Assembly: GCA_014378195.1 (NCBI GenBank)
Contig: JACMOC010000071.1
Coordinates: 1 to 64,000 of the forward strand
DNA from: Oligoflexus sp.
GTDB taxonomy: Bacteria; Bdellovibrionota_B; Oligoflexia; Oligoflexales; Oligoflexaceae
Direction: 5' to 3'
Length of the DNA stretch: 64,000 nucleotides
Position 1 is the stretch's first letter. Each line of letters begins with the position of its first letter. The notes below the pieces were generated by a model, which worked only from the letters and a program-made list of their open reading frames with translations, was not told the DNA's origin and made no database searches. This document shows positions 52,735 to 62,948 of the stretch, piece by piece. The position numbers and the translations under genes were made by a program.

Positions 52735-53997
52735 TTAGTGACCTGGATTCAACGCATCCATCAACAAGGGATCGCCAACCGGCAACATCGGGACTTTTTT
52801 CGCGAAGATAAGGAAAGTCGTGATGAACAAACCAAACACCATGAAAAAGCCGCCGACTTCAACGTATGGGATCTTCATTTGGTCAGGCTTGATAACTTCA
52901 GGCATGACCAAAATCAGATTCGTGATCCATTGGGCCAGCAAGATGATACCGGCGATGGGAAGAGTCCAGCCAGCAGTCCATTTTGCACGCGCAGGAATCA
53001 AAGAATAAAGAGGGATGATAAAGCCCAAGAACAACACTGCGTAAATGCCCCATACCCATGGCGAGTGCAAACGCTCCATGAAATACTCGGTTTCCTCCGG
53101 CATGTTACCGTACCAGTAAGTCAGTACGTGAGCGTAAGTAAGGTAAGCAAAAAACACCGTGAAACCGTGCATTAGTTTACCGATATCGTGGAACTGGAGA
53201 CGTTTGAAATAACTGCCCACTACCGTTTCGCGAAGGGCAAACATTGCAATCAACGTCGCAGCCATAAGCGTTTGCATCATAACAGCAAAAGACCAGCCAC
53301 CCCAAAGGGTAGAGAGCCATTTCGGAGCAAGCGACATTGTCACATCAAATGCGAAGAATGTGAAAACCACTCCGAAAATCGCCAGTGTAGGGCCGCTCCA
53401 GAAACGCGTCTTAACGCGATGCTCATCGGAGAAGGTTTCCCATTCGTCTTTTTTACCGTCCATCCACAAACGATCTCTTTTGATCGTTTGCGAGAGTTGA
53501 TAACAAACGATTCCGCTCAGGATGAGAAGATAGAGAACAACGCGGCCGTAAAAGAAGTTTGGTACAAGCCAGGATCTTTTACCCCACATTTCGGCAACCA
53601 GCTCAGGATCTTTGATCCATTTATAAACGCTGCCCGCATCTCCAATGTTCATGGCAACACAAACGATCAAGATAAGGAAAATTACAGAGGCAACTGGAAC
53701 AAACGCCCCAAATGCTTCCTGAATTCTGCGGATAGGACGGTGCCACGTAGCGCTGATAACATCAGTACAGGTACTGAGGATCATTCCACCGAGACCGAGA
53801 CAGAAAAAGAAGAAGGTGTTGAAAATTACGGAGCCCCAGACGCGTGCACCTTCGTGAAACGCAAACCCAGCTCCCAGAGCAACCAGACCCAGGACGAAAA
53901 GGATGGCCGCAGCAGCCTGCAACTTCGGTGCCTGGATATAGAAGCTCTTTTTATCAAGAAGATTCAGATCGACAGTATCGTGATGACTCGAACTCAT
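52735..53997 (-). CDS. actF: Alternative complex III subunit ActF
   Basis: A 420-aa integral membrane protein with about ten hydrophobic helices (for example ILFVLGLVALGAGFAF, VASVIFLILIVCVAMNI and WTAGWTLPIAGIILLAQWI). Family features are the start SHHDTVDLNLLDKKSFYIQ, DAGSVYKWIKDPELVAEMWGKRSWL and LMHGFTVFFAYLTYAHVLTYWYGNMPEETEYF. ActF is a quinol-side membrane subunit related to NrfD-like proteins. It follows actE by 12 nt, with an AGGAGA site before the ATG, and ends the operon. Confidence 0.92.
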   Translation of the reverse strand: MSSSHHDTVDLNLLDKKSFYIQAPKLQAAAAILFVLGLVALGAGFAFHEGARVWGSVIFNTFFFFCLGLGGMILSTCTDVISATWHRPIRRIQEAFGAFVPVASVIFLILIVCVAMNIGDAGSVYKWIKDPELVAEMWGKRSWLVPNFFYGRVVLYLLILSGIVCYQLSQTIKRDRLWMDGKKDEWETFSDEHRVKTRFWSGPTLAIFGVVFTFFAFDVTMSLAPKWLSTLWGGWSFAVMMQTLMAATLIAMFALRETVVGSYFKRLQFHDIGKLMHGFTVFFAYLTYAHVLTYWYGNMPEETEYFMERLHSPWVWGIYAVLFLGFIIPLYSLIPARAKWTAGWTLPIAGIILLAQWITNLILVMPEVIKPDQMKIPYVEVGGFFMVFGLFITTFLIFAKKVPMLPVGDPLLMDALNPGH

Positions 53998-54009
53998 TTT
54001 CGATTTCTC

Positions 54010-54594
54010 CTATCGCGCTTTCAAAGGTGGTTGAGAAGGATTGACGTGAATCCCTGAGGGCTCAGTCTTCGCTGTACCATTCTGCAAACCACGGAGGTGA
54101 GCGATAATCCACCAACGTTCGTAGGGAGAAGTCGCATAAGCATACGCTGGCATTTGGTTGCCACCTTTGGAGATACGATAGAAGAACCATCCGTCTTTCT
54201 TGGTTTTCAACTCTTCACGAGTGATATCAGGAACAGGAATCGGATAGGCGTCACCCAAAGTGCCTTTACCATGGCCATCGTAGCCGTGACAAACCGCACA
54301 AAACGTATCGTAAAGATGTTTGCCGCGTTCTTTAACATCCGGATCCATTTGAGCGATGTCTTCGCCGAACGGATTTTTCAGTTCGACCTCAGCTTGCTCA
54401 TAGGTTGCGGGATAAAGGATCGCATTGATAGCCACGCTGTGAGCGGGCGGATCAATAAAAGTCTCTTGGGCCTTCGTGGACGGACTGTCCGCCATATCCG
54501 GCATGTACTGCAACTTGGTCTTGTTTGGCCCGGATCTACAGGCACCCAGGACGCACAAGCCGCTAATAACAACTGCTTTCAGAATGTTCTTCAT
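54010..54594 (-). CDS. actE: Alternative complex III subunit ActE (monohaem cytochrome c)
   Basis: A 194-aa lipoprotein cytochrome. The ATG at 54594 with a GAGGG site opens a leader ending VLGAC; a longer frame upstream is rejected. The single haem motif is FCAVCHGYDGHGKG with a downstream GGNQMPAYAY that likely supplies the axial Met. It accepts electrons from ActA/ActB and passes them to a soluble cytochrome or oxidase. The gene sits 7 nt after actD and 12 nt before actF. Confidence 0.92.
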   Translation of the reverse strand: MKNILKAVVISGLCVLGACRSGPNKTKLQYMPDMADSPSTKAQETFIDPPAHSVAINAILYPATYEQAEVELKNPFGEDIAQMDPDVKERGKHLYDTFCAVCHGYDGHGKGTLGDAYPIPVPDITREELKTKKDGWFFYRISKGGNQMPAYAYATSPYERWWIIAHLRGLQNGTAKTEPSGIHVNPSQPPLKAR

Positions 54595-54601
54595 AGGGCC
54601 C

Positions 54602-55120
54602 TCATGCCGATTCGATCTGACGTATTTCTTCCGCACCAAACTGCTTCAAGAGCGTAGCCTGCTCCCCATCCATCGCGACGTTTGGCACAAAGATACCAAA
54701 ACGGTCGTCGGTGAAACGAACATCGAGGATGCGTTGCTTAATGTTAGGTAAGCGACACATCACGAGCATTCCCAAGATAGTCATGAGACCACCAAAAAGA
54801 ATCGTCAGCTCGAAGCCCAGAATAACGTAAGAGGGAAGCGAATAGAGACCCGGGAGCTTTCCACCGACAACTTGAGGCCAGTCGTAGTCGACCCAAAGGC
54901 CGAGGCCAAAACCTGTCAATGTTCCGGTCAATGCGCCCGAGAGTGTAAACCATCGAACTTGACTCGGACTAGCGTCTAAAGCTTCTTCGATCTCATGATA
55001 CGAAGTCGGGCTGAAAACTTCGTGATCTTTGAAGTCATTGCGCCCACGAATGGCGACCATTGCATCGGTCACTTGATCTAAATATTTGTAGATAACGAGT
55101 ATTCCACCAGGTCTTTTCAT
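54602..55120 (-). CDS. actD: Alternative complex III subunit ActD (DUF3341)
   Basis: A 172-aa membrane protein. The ATG at 55120 with a GAGGGGG site is preferred over an in-frame TTG at 55135. Two hydrophobic segments are TLSGALTGTLTGFGLGLWV and YVILGFELTILFGGLMTILGMLV, both typical of DUF3341. The C-terminus (RFTDDRFGIFV) matches the family. It follows actC by 11 nt. Confidence 0.92.
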   Translation of the reverse strand: MKRPGGILVIYKYLDQVTDAMVAIRGRNDFKDHEVFSPTSYHEIEEALDASPSQVRWFTLSGALTGTLTGFGLGLWVDYDWPQVVGGKLPGLYSLPSYVILGFELTILFGGLMTILGMLVMCRLPNIKQRILDVRFTDDRFGIFVPNVAMDGEQATLLKQFGAEEIRQIESA

Positions 55121-55131
55121 CTTGGCCCCCC

Positions 55132-56466
55132 TCAATGTTTCTTGCTAAGTGGTTTAGGCATAATCAGTTTCAATTCCGACATCGAAACGATCGGGAAGTA
55201 CCGACAGAAGATGAGAAACCAGAACATGAACCAGCCGAAACTACCTAATGACAAAGCTATGTCGCCAAGAGTCGGTTGAAAGTGCCCCCAAGAGCCTGGA
55301 AGGAAGTCTTCCACAAGGGATGAAACGATGATGTTATAACGCTCGAACCACATACCTACATTGACAAGGATACAGATGAACATCGACACGGGTATGTTGT
55401 TACGTATGCGTTTCGACCACCACATGAGTGGGAAGATACAGTTACAGAACGTCATAACCCAGAAGTAGAAGGCATAACTGCCGACGGCACGTTTTTCGAA
55501 CACGGCCCATTCGTAGATGTTACCCGAGTACCAAGCGACAAAGAACTCAACGGCATACGCGTAGAATACGATGCTGGACGTAAGAAGGGTGAGCTTGATA
55601 CAAGCTTCGAGATGTTCAGGACGAATAAATTCTTCCATGCGGAACATCTTACGAATAGGAACCAAAAGGGTGTAAACCATCGCGCAACCAGACAAAATCG
55701 CTCCGGCAACGAAATAAGGCGGGAAAATCGTTGTGTGCCAACCCGGCTGAATCGACATTGCAAAGTCCCACGAAACGATGGAGTGAACCGAAAGTACGAG
55801 GGGTGTAGCAAGAGCGGCCAGGAAACCATAACCCGCTTCGTAGTGGTGCCACTGTTTGGCGGTTCCGCGCCATCCGAAACAGAGGATACCGTAGATACCG
55901 CGGCGCAGACCCTTCACACGGTCACGAATCGAGGCCAAATCTGGAACCATCCCCATGTACCAGAACAAAAGAGAAATGGTTAGGTAAGTGGAGATCGCGA
56001 ATACGTCCCAGGCAAGAGGGGAACGATAATTGGCCCAAAGATTGTTGGTGTTCGGCAAAGGCATAATCCAATACGAACCGAACCAAAAACGACCCATGTG
56101 AATCAGTGGAAACAGACCCGCGGTGATAACAGCGAAAACCGTCATCGCTTCCGCAGAACGATTCACGGTGTTACGCCACTTCGCTCGGAATAGAAAGAGA
56201 ATCGCTGAAATCAACGTTCCCGCGTGACCAATACCGACCCAAAAGACGAAGTCGGTAATGAGAACGCCCCAATACACTGGGCTAGTCTTACCTGTGATAC
56301 CGACACCGACTGCCATCTCCATGCCCCAGGTGAAGGCACCGATCAAAAGACAGACTATGGCTGCGCCCCAAGCTATGTAGTAGCTAGGATGGGGCTTTCC
56401 TAAGTTTGAAAGGATGCCATCGTTGACATCCGAAATCGTTCGATTCCACTTTATTTCGTCGCTCAT
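55132..56466 (-). CDS. actC: Alternative complex III subunit ActC (NrfD-like)
   Basis: A 444-aa polytopic membrane protein of the NrfD/PsrC type. The ATG at 56466 with a GGAG site is chosen over a longer frame. About ten hydrophobic helices are visible. Family blocks are YWGVLITDFVFWVGIGHAGTLISAILFLFRAKWR, PLIHMGRFWFGSYWIMPLPN, VLSVHSIVSWDFAMSIQPGWH and FPPYFVAGAILSGCAMV, here given as positions 70-105, 125-145, 205-225 and 226-245. The subunit carries the quinol-oxidising side of the complex. It lies 61 nt after actB. Confidence 0.93.
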   Translation of the reverse strand: MSDEIKWNRTISDVNDGILSNLGKPHPSYYIAWGAAIVCLLIGAFTWGMEMAVGVGITGKTSPVYWGVLITDFVFWVGIGHAGTLISAILFLFRAKWRNTVNRSAEAMTVFAVITAGLFPLIHMGRFWFGSYWIMPLPNTNNLWANYRSPLAWDVFAISTYLTISLLFWYMGMVPDLASIRDRVKGLRRGIYGILCFGWRGTAKQWHHYEAGYGFLAALATPLVLSVHSIVSWDFAMSIQPGWHTTIFPPYFVAGAILSGCAMVYTLLVPIRKMFRMEEFIRPEHLEACIKLTLLTSSIVFYAYAVEFFVAWYSGNIYEWAVFEKRAVGSYAFYFWVMTFCNCIFPLMWWSKRIRNNIPVSMFICILVNVGMWFERYNIIVSSLVEDFLPGSWGHFQPTLGDIALSLGSFGWFMFWFLIFCRYFPIVSMSELKLIMPKPLSKKH

Positions 56467-56527
56467 CCAAATGCTCCGGTGTTCATCGTGAAGCGGGGCT
56501 AAGGTACCCCGCAACTGTCGTTATCAA

Positions 56528-59500
56528 TTATGGATGTTCGTGTCCTGCCGGTTGCTCGTTCGCAGCCAATCCTTCGGATCCATCGTGACGAACTCGCATG
56601 AGGTAATTCACGTTAGGAAGGGTTTTTAGACCGTACTCTTGCTTCGTGGCATCGCCGTTAAGAAGCAGATAAGAGCGGTTATCGCGGCGGTTACGAGTGA
56701 TGCGGCTGCTCGGATCTTTGAGGTTACCGAAAGTAATGGCATCCGTTGGACAAGCGGTTTGACATGCAGTTCGGATCTCGCCATCGACAATCGCACGACC
56801 TTGCTGTTTTGCATTGTGTTTCGCGTCATGAATACGTTGCACACAGAAGCTACATTTTTCCATGATACCGCGGGTACGCACAGTAACATCGGGATTGAGA
56901 GCACGTGGATTGCGATCAATTGGGTTGTCGGTGACAACGTTCCACTTGTGAGTAAACCAGTTGAAGCGACGAACTTTGTAGGGGCACGCGTTACCGCAGT
57001 AACGAGTCCCGATGCAACGGTTGTAAGTCTGGACGTTCATGCCTTCCGGATCGTGAGTCGTTGCGAATACCGGACAAACCGCTTCGCAAGGCGCATGATT
57101 ACAGTGCTGACATGGAACAGGCTGGAACGCGACTTCTGGATTGTTCACTTCACCGCTGAAATAACGGTCGATACGAATCCAGGTCATTTCACGGCCGATC
57201 AGGATCTGCTCGCGACCGACGTGTGGAATGTTGTTTTCAAGAGTACAGGCAACGTTACACGCACCGCATCCGTTACAACGATCCAAGTCGAACGACATAC
57301 CCCAACGATAGGTCTCGCTTGCTTTCCAGTCTGGGAAGAGCCACGAGGTTCCGCGCAGGTCGCCTGGTTTCGGTGAGTGCGACGGATATAAATCCGGAAC
57401 ATCATCGAGGTCTTTGAAATTGCGCATGCCTTTGGCCGCTTGTGTCAAAGTCAAAACCGGCATGATATCGCGACGGTTGGCAATATCGTTGTGTTTCTGC
57501 ATCGCTGCAAGGCGGTAACGTTTACCGACTTTTTCAAGTGTAACCACTTGGCCCGAGGTCACAGGATCCTGCGTGAAGGAATCAACTTTTGCTTCCAAAA
57601 GAAGCAAGGGATCGATACCGACGCCATCGGAAATTTTGGAAATACCGTTGCGGTGCCCATTACCGCGACGAATCGCGATTGTATCCGCGTGAAGGCCCGG
57701 CATTGGGTAACACGAAACTTCGACTGTTCCCGCTGGGCTCTTGATGCGAACGAGGTCGTTATATTTCAGACCGAGTTCACGGCATTTATTCGGGTTGATA
57801 GCAACCCATGTATCCCAGGCGATCGTCGTCAGGCCATCACCGGCTTCTTGGAGAATTGGACGGTCTGCACCCGTACCGTCGCCCAACTTGGGATCGAGGT
57901 AGGCAACAAGTTTGAGACCTTCGGAAACGGGAACCGGTTTGAAAGCGGCACTGACATCGGCAAGGCTGGTTGCGTTGTCACGTTTCGTCAGCTGCGAGAC
58001 ATAGAAGCCTTTGCGCTGAATCGCCATGAAGAAGGTATCGAAATCTTTAGTGATTCCAGACTGTTTGTAGAGGACTTGCCACTGCTTGCGGAGGTAGGCG
58101 CGATAGTCTTCGAAGCCCATAGGCTTGCCCATCGCTGCGGCTGTCCAAAGCAATACATCTTCAGCTTGTTGACTGTTTGTGATCGAGCGAACAGTTGGTT
58201 GCTGGATCGACCAGAAACCAGCGACGAGTTCTTCGTCACCCCAGCACTCAAGCGGGTTGTGTGTATTGACGATGTGCGAAGCAAAATCATCTGTTTCGCT
58301 TGGCATTGTATTCATTGAAACAACGTGTTTGATGCCCTTAATGATCGCTTCAACACCGAACGAGGCTGGCAATGTAAACGTCGGGTTTACGTCGACAACG
58401 AAGAGGGTGTCGATCGTTGCCGCATCTTTCAGGAAGCGGGCGACATCGCCAGGACGCGCTGGGTTTTTGAACCAACCTTGGTCAAAAAACAAGAGATGAT
58501 CCGTGTAAGCGCCGAGGAGAATGTTCGCCATGATCGCTGCAAGTTGAACGAGCGTTCCGTTTTGCGACGAAGCGCCTGACTCACCCGCGAGAAGAACCGC
58601 ACCGCCTTTGACCGCTGAAACAGCAAGCTTTGCAACAGCATCATCAAGTTTGAGGCGAGATTTGGTGCTATCGATCAGAGCTTTTTGCGAAGCGATAACG
58701 GCACGAATACGGGATTTATCCGACTCGCTGCCTTTAGCGCCGCCTTGTCCAAGAAGGGCTTCAACAAAGGCCAAAATCACACCAAGCTCGTCACCAGGAG
58801 CGATAGGGTAACGCTCCGAAGCTTTCGCACCGGTCTGTGTCATGCGGTTTTCAAAAGTAACAAAACGACCTTTTTGGCCATTGCGGAACGCAAAACCTGA
58901 GGTCCAGCTTTTTGTTTCGAAGATGCTGGCGATACCACAGTCCTGGAAATCTGTTCCCACACCGATGAGAAGCTTCGCGCGACGAAGGTCGGAACGAGGC
59001 AATCCATCAACGCCGAAGGCCATTTTATGGGCAGTCGCCATACTATTGAAGAGAGTGTTGCTCTCAAGAACATACACGCCGTCGTCCGACTGGCCGATTT
59101 GCTTCAGAAAGTCTTTGTAGAATTGAACGGACGAGCCTGTGGTGCCTTTGATCAAAAAGCCGACTTTTTTCGACTCTTTCAAAACATCAGCAAGACTGGT
59201 GTGGACATCGTCCCAGCTCACATCGACGACTTTGTCGCCAAACCGAATCTGAGGTGTGGACCGGCGTTCCGGGTGGTAAAGAGCCTGAAGCTCAGACATC
59301 CCGAAAATACTTGCCGAGCCTTGGCTCAACGGATGCTCGGGATTCCCTTCGATAAAAACGGGCCGACCTTCGCGGGTCTTCACGACAACACCAACTCGGT
59401 CGATGGTCGTCGCAAAATATGTTGGAATACCAGGAATGGAATCCATAGGCTGCGTTACGTAAGGAACGGCGTGCTCAACCGGACGACGCACACACGCTGC

Positions 59501-59746
59501 TGACGCGAGAATCGCACCGGCACCGAACAAACGCATCAAATCGCGGCGATCGACAGCCAGTTTCTTTTCGCCACTCGAATCTTCTTGCGAAGTTTCTTCA
59601 GCGAGATCCGGCATGGCCTCTTCTATATTGACAAAAAACGGACCCGGCACAAACTCTTTGGCCGGTTTTTCGAAAGGCTGATCATGCGCGACAAAGACTT
59701 CACGTTTGTCTTCCAGGCCACGAAGATCGCTATCGAGACTCGTCAT
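56528..59746 (-). CDS. actB: Alternative complex III subunit ActB (molybdopterin-like plus Fe-S fusion)
   Basis: A 1072-aa protein joining a molybdopterin-oxidoreductase-like domain (residues about 65-740, probably without Mo) to a ferredoxin-type domain (about 800-1040). A twin-arginine-like motif VDRRDLMRLFGAG at residue 66 is followed by ASAACV, so the protein is likely exported folded and may be lipidated. Fe-S ligand blocks are CNGCGACNVACTLEN, PCQHCNHAPCEAVCP, CIGTRYCGNACPYKV and CSFCVQRI..CQTACPTDAI, which fit four clusters. It carries electrons between ActC and the cytochrome subunits. It follows actA by 59 nt. Confidence 0.94.
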   Translation of the reverse strand: MTSLDSDLRGLEDKREVFVAHDQPFEKPAKEFVPGPFFVNIEEAMPDLAEETSQEDSSGEKKLAVDRRDLMRLFGAGAILASAACVRRPVEHAVPYVTQPMDSIPGIPTYFATTIDRVGVVVKTREGRPVFIEGNPEHPLSQGSASIFGMSELQALYHPERRSTPQIRFGDKVVDVSWDDVHTSLADVLKESKKVGFLIKGTTGSSVQFYKDFLKQIGQSDDGVYVLESNTLFNSMATAHKMAFGVDGLPRSDLRRAKLLIGVGTDFQDCGIASIFETKSWTSGFAFRNGQKGRFVTFENRMTQTGAKASERYPIAPGDELGVILAFVEALLGQGGAKGSESDKSRIRAVIASQKALIDSTKSRLKLDDAVAKLAVSAVKGGAVLLAGESGASSQNGTLVQLAAIMANILLGAYTDHLLFFDQGWFKNPARPGDVARFLKDAATIDTLFVVDVNPTFTLPASFGVEAIIKGIKHVVSMNTMPSETDDFASHIVNTHNPLECWGDEELVAGFWSIQQPTVRSITNSQQAEDVLLWTAAAMGKPMGFEDYRAYLRKQWQVLYKQSGITKDFDTFFMAIQRKGFYVSQLTKRDNATSLADVSAAFKPVPVSEGLKLVAYLDPKLGDGTGADRPILQEAGDGLTTIAWDTWVAINPNKCRELGLKYNDLVRIKSPAGTVEVSCYPMPGLHADTIAIRRGNGHRNGISKISDGVGIDPLLLLEAKVDSFTQDPVTSGQVVTLEKVGKRYRLAAMQKHNDIANRRDIMPVLTLTQAAKGMRNFKDLDDVPDLYPSHSPKPGDLRGTSWLFPDWKASETYRWGMSFDLDRCNGCGACNVACTLENNIPHVGREQILIGREMTWIRIDRYFSGEVNNPEVAFQPVPCQHCNHAPCEAVCPVFATTHDPEGMNVQTYNRCIGTRYCGNACPYKVRRFNWFTHKWNVVTDNPIDRNPRALNPDVTVRTRGIMEKCSFCVQRIHDAKHNAKQQGRAIVDGEIRTACQTACPTDAITFGNLKDPSSRITRNRRDNRSYLLLNGDATKQEYGLKTLPNVNYLMRVRHDGSEGLAANEQPAGHEHP

Positions 59747-59805
59747 CTACCTACTCCCTATAACAACGAGGCTGTTGCAGCCCCTCGTCTTTTCCCGATG
59801 GTTGA

Positions 59806-60360
59806 TTAATAGTGGCAAGTTACGCATTCAATGGGGGCTTTGTTTGCCATGTGGCATTCGATACACCAGCCCATCTGGAGCGACTTAGCCTGCTGAACCG
59901 TACCCATTTTTTCAACCTCGCCATGGCATTCAGCACAGGCTACGCCTTTCTGAACATGGGGTCGGTGAGAGAAGCGTACGAAATCCGGCATGTCGTGAAC
60001 CTTAGTCCACTGCATCGGCTCATTGGCTTTCCACTTGGCGGTAATGAACTTGATCGGGTCCTTTTCCGTTCGCACATACTGGTGACAACCCAAGCAAGTA
60101 TTCAACGGAGGAATACCAGCAACGGCTGAACGGCGCGCAGAAGAGTGACAGTACTGGCAAGGAATGCCGCGGGCTGCATGTTTATCATGCGGAAAATCAA
60201 TGGGTTGCTCTGGATGATAACCGGCATCGTCGACGGTATCCCCCGGTGTCCACCAGTTGGTCCAGAACTTGTGACCTCGACCGCAGCCGGTAGTGGCTAG
60301 CAGCGAAGCGAGCACAATCATTTTTGCTAGGTGTGAAAACGACATACGCACAGTAGCCAA
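59806..60360 (-). CDS. actA: Alternative complex III subunit ActA (pentahaem cytochrome c lipoprotein)
   Basis: A 184-aa protein with five CxxCH motifs (CQYCH, CLGCH, CAECH, CIECH, CVTCH), matching pentahaem ActA. The start is a TTG at 60360: a textbook AAGGAGG lies 6 nt before it, while the ATG at 60345 has no site. The leader ends LATTGC, a plausible lipobox, so ActA is probably membrane anchored. It passes electrons from the Fe-S chain to ActE or a soluble cytochrome. It is the first gene of the actABCDEF operon. Confidence 0.93.
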   Translation of the reverse strand: MATVRMSFSHLAKMIVLASLLATTGCGRGHKFWTNWWTPGDTVDDAGYHPEQPIDFPHDKHAARGIPCQYCHSSARRSAVAGIPPLNTCLGCHQYVRTEKDPIKFITAKWKANEPMQWTKVHDMPDFVRFSHRPHVQKGVACAECHGEVEKMGTVQQAKSLQMGWCIECHMANKAPIECVTCHY

Positions 60361-60920
60361 CGATAGCCTCCTTAAACGGATAGAACAAATCTTACTAAAT
60401 GCAATGCTTTGGGTCGACGTTACGGGTGATCCGGAATCCGAACCGTCTACTCTATAGAAACCGAGTCCATCTTTGAAATAGGTCGTTTCCTAAAGAAGAA
60501 AAATCTTGCATGGAATTAAACGTTAGTGCACGAAAAGCGAATTTCAAATGACGGCCTTAGTTATCATATTTTCCCCATAGCGCCAATCAATTTATTGGCG
60601 TTATCGGGCCATAAAAGCAGGCAAAAATAGTGCTCACCTCGATCCTTGTTTGCTGACTTCGACCCTGATACAAAGACGCACCAAAAAGACTTTGCCAGCT
60701 TGATCTCATTTATCGAAATTCGTCTCAAAAGCGGGGCTACGTGAACAGAGCCTCGATTTTAATGGAAAACTTCACCTAGTACCAAGTAGAAACCGATTGA
60801 TTCGCAACGATCTTCTGCGACAATCACCAGAAATGTGTCTGAGCTCCATTCAGCGCATCAGACAAAACGTCTTAGCGACCCGACCATACCGAAGCTCTTC
60901 AGAAATAAGAGGTAGCAAAT
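60361..60920. other. Divergent intergenic region between actA and uvrB
   Basis: 560 nt between divergent operons. It must contain both promoters. A small inverted repeat CGCCAAT / ATTGGCG (near 60581-60601) could be a protein site or weak hairpin. No open frame, tRNA-like fold or repeat array is visible. Confidence 0.45.
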
Positions 60921-62948
60921 ATGCATTTCGAACTCGCCAGCGATTTTTCTCCGCAAGGGGATCAACCCACGGCCATTGCCACCATTAGAAAAACGTTTGC
61001 TGACGGTCAGAAACACAGCGTACTCATGGGCGTAACAGGTTCGGGTAAGACGTTTACGATGGCTAACGTAATCAAAGAGATGGGGCTCCCCACTTTAGTC
61101 GTCGCCCCCAACAAAACACTCGCCGCTCAGCTCTTTACAGAGCTACGCGAATTTTTCCCTCAGAACGCCGTCGGTTTCTTCATAAGTTATTATGACTACT
61201 ATCAGCCCGAGGCGTACATTCCAAGTTCGGATACCTTCATCGCAAAAGACGCCATGATCAACGACGACATAGATAAAATGCGTCACGCCGCTACCCAAAC
61301 ACTCTTCGAACGAAAAGACGTCATCATCGTCGCAAGCGTGAGTTGCATCTACGGCCTGGGATCACCCGATAGCTATGCCAATCTTGTCGTGAACCTAAAA
61401 ACCGGTGAAGAGATCGAACGCAATAAATTTCTACGCAGTCTCATCGACATTCAATACTCACGAAACGATACCGCTTTGCAACGAGGAACGTTTCGCGTGC
61501 GTGGGGACGTCGTCGATATCCTCCCCTCACATCAAAAAGATCAAGGCATCCGCGTCGAGTTCTTCGGAGACGAGATAGAGACTATCTCGCTCTTCGATGT
61601 TTTAACAGGTAAGAAACTCAAACAATTTGATTCGATATCAATCTATCCTAACTCCCATTACGTTACCGAGCGTGGCGACATGAAGGCCATTATCCGTGAA
61701 ATCCTTACGGACCTTGGGATACGGCTTCGCGAACTGCAGGCCGAAGGCAAGTTAGTCGAGTATCAAAGGCTTGAACAGCGAACCATGCATGACGTCGAAT
61801 TATTGGAAGAAATTGGATTCTGCCCCGGAATTGAGAACTATTCTCGTTATTTGACGGGATCCATTCCGGGCCAGCCGCCCCCGACTCTGCTCGATTATTT
61901 TCCAGATAAATTTCTGACTATCATCGATGAGAGCCACATCACAGTTCCTCAGATCGGTGCCATGTATCGTGGCGACCGCGCGCGGAAAGAGACTCTCGTG
62001 AATTTCGGTTTTCGTCTGCCCGCCGCTCTCGACAACCGCCCGCTGAAGTTTGACGAATTTCTGGAACGCACTGATCTTCTGCTTCACGTCTCTGCAACAC
62101 CGGGAAAGTACGAAGTGGAACAAGCGGGTGGCCATTACGCAGAACAGATTATCCGCCCGACTGGCCTCATCGACCCGCAGATAGAAATCAGACCCACTAC
62201 TCATCAGGTCGATGACCTCCTGAGCGAGATACGATTGGGCGTCACGGGTGGCTATCGTATCCTGATCACGACCTTAACAAAGCGAATGGCCGAGGATCTC
62301 AGTTCTTATTACAAGGATCTCGGCATCAAAGTTCGCTACCTTCATTCCGACATTGAATCTCTGGAGCGAAGCGAGATACTGCGTGACTTACGCAAAGGGG
62401 TTATCGATGTTTTGATAGGCATCAACCTTTTGCGAGAAGGCCTGGATTTGCCTGAAGTCGCCCTGGTCGCCATCATGGATGCCGATAAGGAAGGCTTCCT
62501 GCGCTCTCGATCCTCTCTCATTCAAACTGTAGGTCGTGCTGCACGTAACGTCAATGGTCGCGTTATCTTCTATGCGGACAGGATCACTGATTCGATGAAG
62601 GCCTGCATGGACGAGACGGATCGACGACGTACGATACAATTAGCCTATAATGCAGAGCATGGGATAACACCCCTTACCATTAACAAAGCTATGCAGCCCG
62701 GCTTACGGGAAATATACGGTTTGAGTTCCGACGACGGGCACAAACCGAATGCATTAATTGAGGACCTGCTCAGCGAGCACGACATAAAAAGTATCGCGCA
62801 GCTCGAGAAACTCGTCAAAAAGAAAAGCAAGGAAATGCAGAAATATGCCGCCGAACTCGACTTTGAGAAGGCCGCTGAAGTACGCGACGTGATCGCCGCT
62901 TTGAAAGATACAATGCTGGCGTTCATGGATCAGACTGGAGCCGAATGA
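60921..62948 (+). CDS. uvrB: Excinuclease ABC subunit B
   Basis: The damage-verifying helicase-like subunit of nucleotide excision repair; 675 aa. The Walker A is [15 protein letters not shown] near residue 37, the beta-hairpin region follows [21 protein letters not shown], and [17 protein letters not shown] is the DEAD-like box. Helicase motif VI is [15 protein letters not shown]. The C-terminal UVR domain [29 protein letters not shown] contacts UvrC. An AGAGG site precedes the ATG. uvrC follows with a 4-nt ATGA overlap, so the two subunits are made together. Confidence 0.97.
   Translation: MHFELASDFSPQGDQPTAIATIRKTFADGQKHSVLMGVTGSGKTFTMANVIKEMGLPTLVVAPNKTLAAQLFTELREFFPQNAVGFFISYYDYYQPEAYIPSSDTFIAKDAMINDDIDKMRHAATQTLFERKDVIIVASVSCIYGLGSPDSYANLVVNLKTGEEIERNKFLRSLIDIQYSRNDTALQRGTFRVRGDVVDILPSHQKDQGIRVEFFGDEIETISLFDVLTGKKLKQFDSISIYPNSHYVTERGDMKAIIREILTDLGIRLRELQAEGKLVEYQRLEQRTMHDVELLEEIGFCPGIENYSRYLTGSIPGQPPPTLLDYFPDKFLTIIDESHITVPQIGAMYRGDRARKETLVNFGFRLPAALDNRPLKFDEFLERTDLLLHVSATPGKYEVEQAGGHYAEQIIRPTGLIDPQIEIRPTTHQVDDLLSEIRLGVTGGYRILITTLTKRMAEDLSSYYKDLGIKVRYLHSDIESLERSEILRDLRKGVIDVLIGINLLREGLDLPEVALVAIMDADKEGFLRSRSSLIQTVGRAARNVNGRVIFYADRITDSMKACMDETDRRRTIQLAYNAEHGITPLTINKAMQPGLREIYGLSSDDGHKPNALIEDLLSEHDIKSIAQLEKLVKKKSKEMQKYAAELDFEKAAEVRDVIAALKDTMLAFMDQTGAE

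Noticed and set aside
53188..54057. 289-codon plus-strand frame opposite actF
   Set aside because: Antisense to a well-recognised membrane subunit; very polar, no ribosome binding site.
57440..58318. 292-codon plus-strand frame opposite actB
   Set aside because: Antisense to ActB, an unambiguous gene; no independent support.
60581..60601. CGCCAAT/ATTGGCG inverted repeat as a terminator
   Set aside because: No T-tract and far from any gene end; kept only as a note in the intergenic entry.
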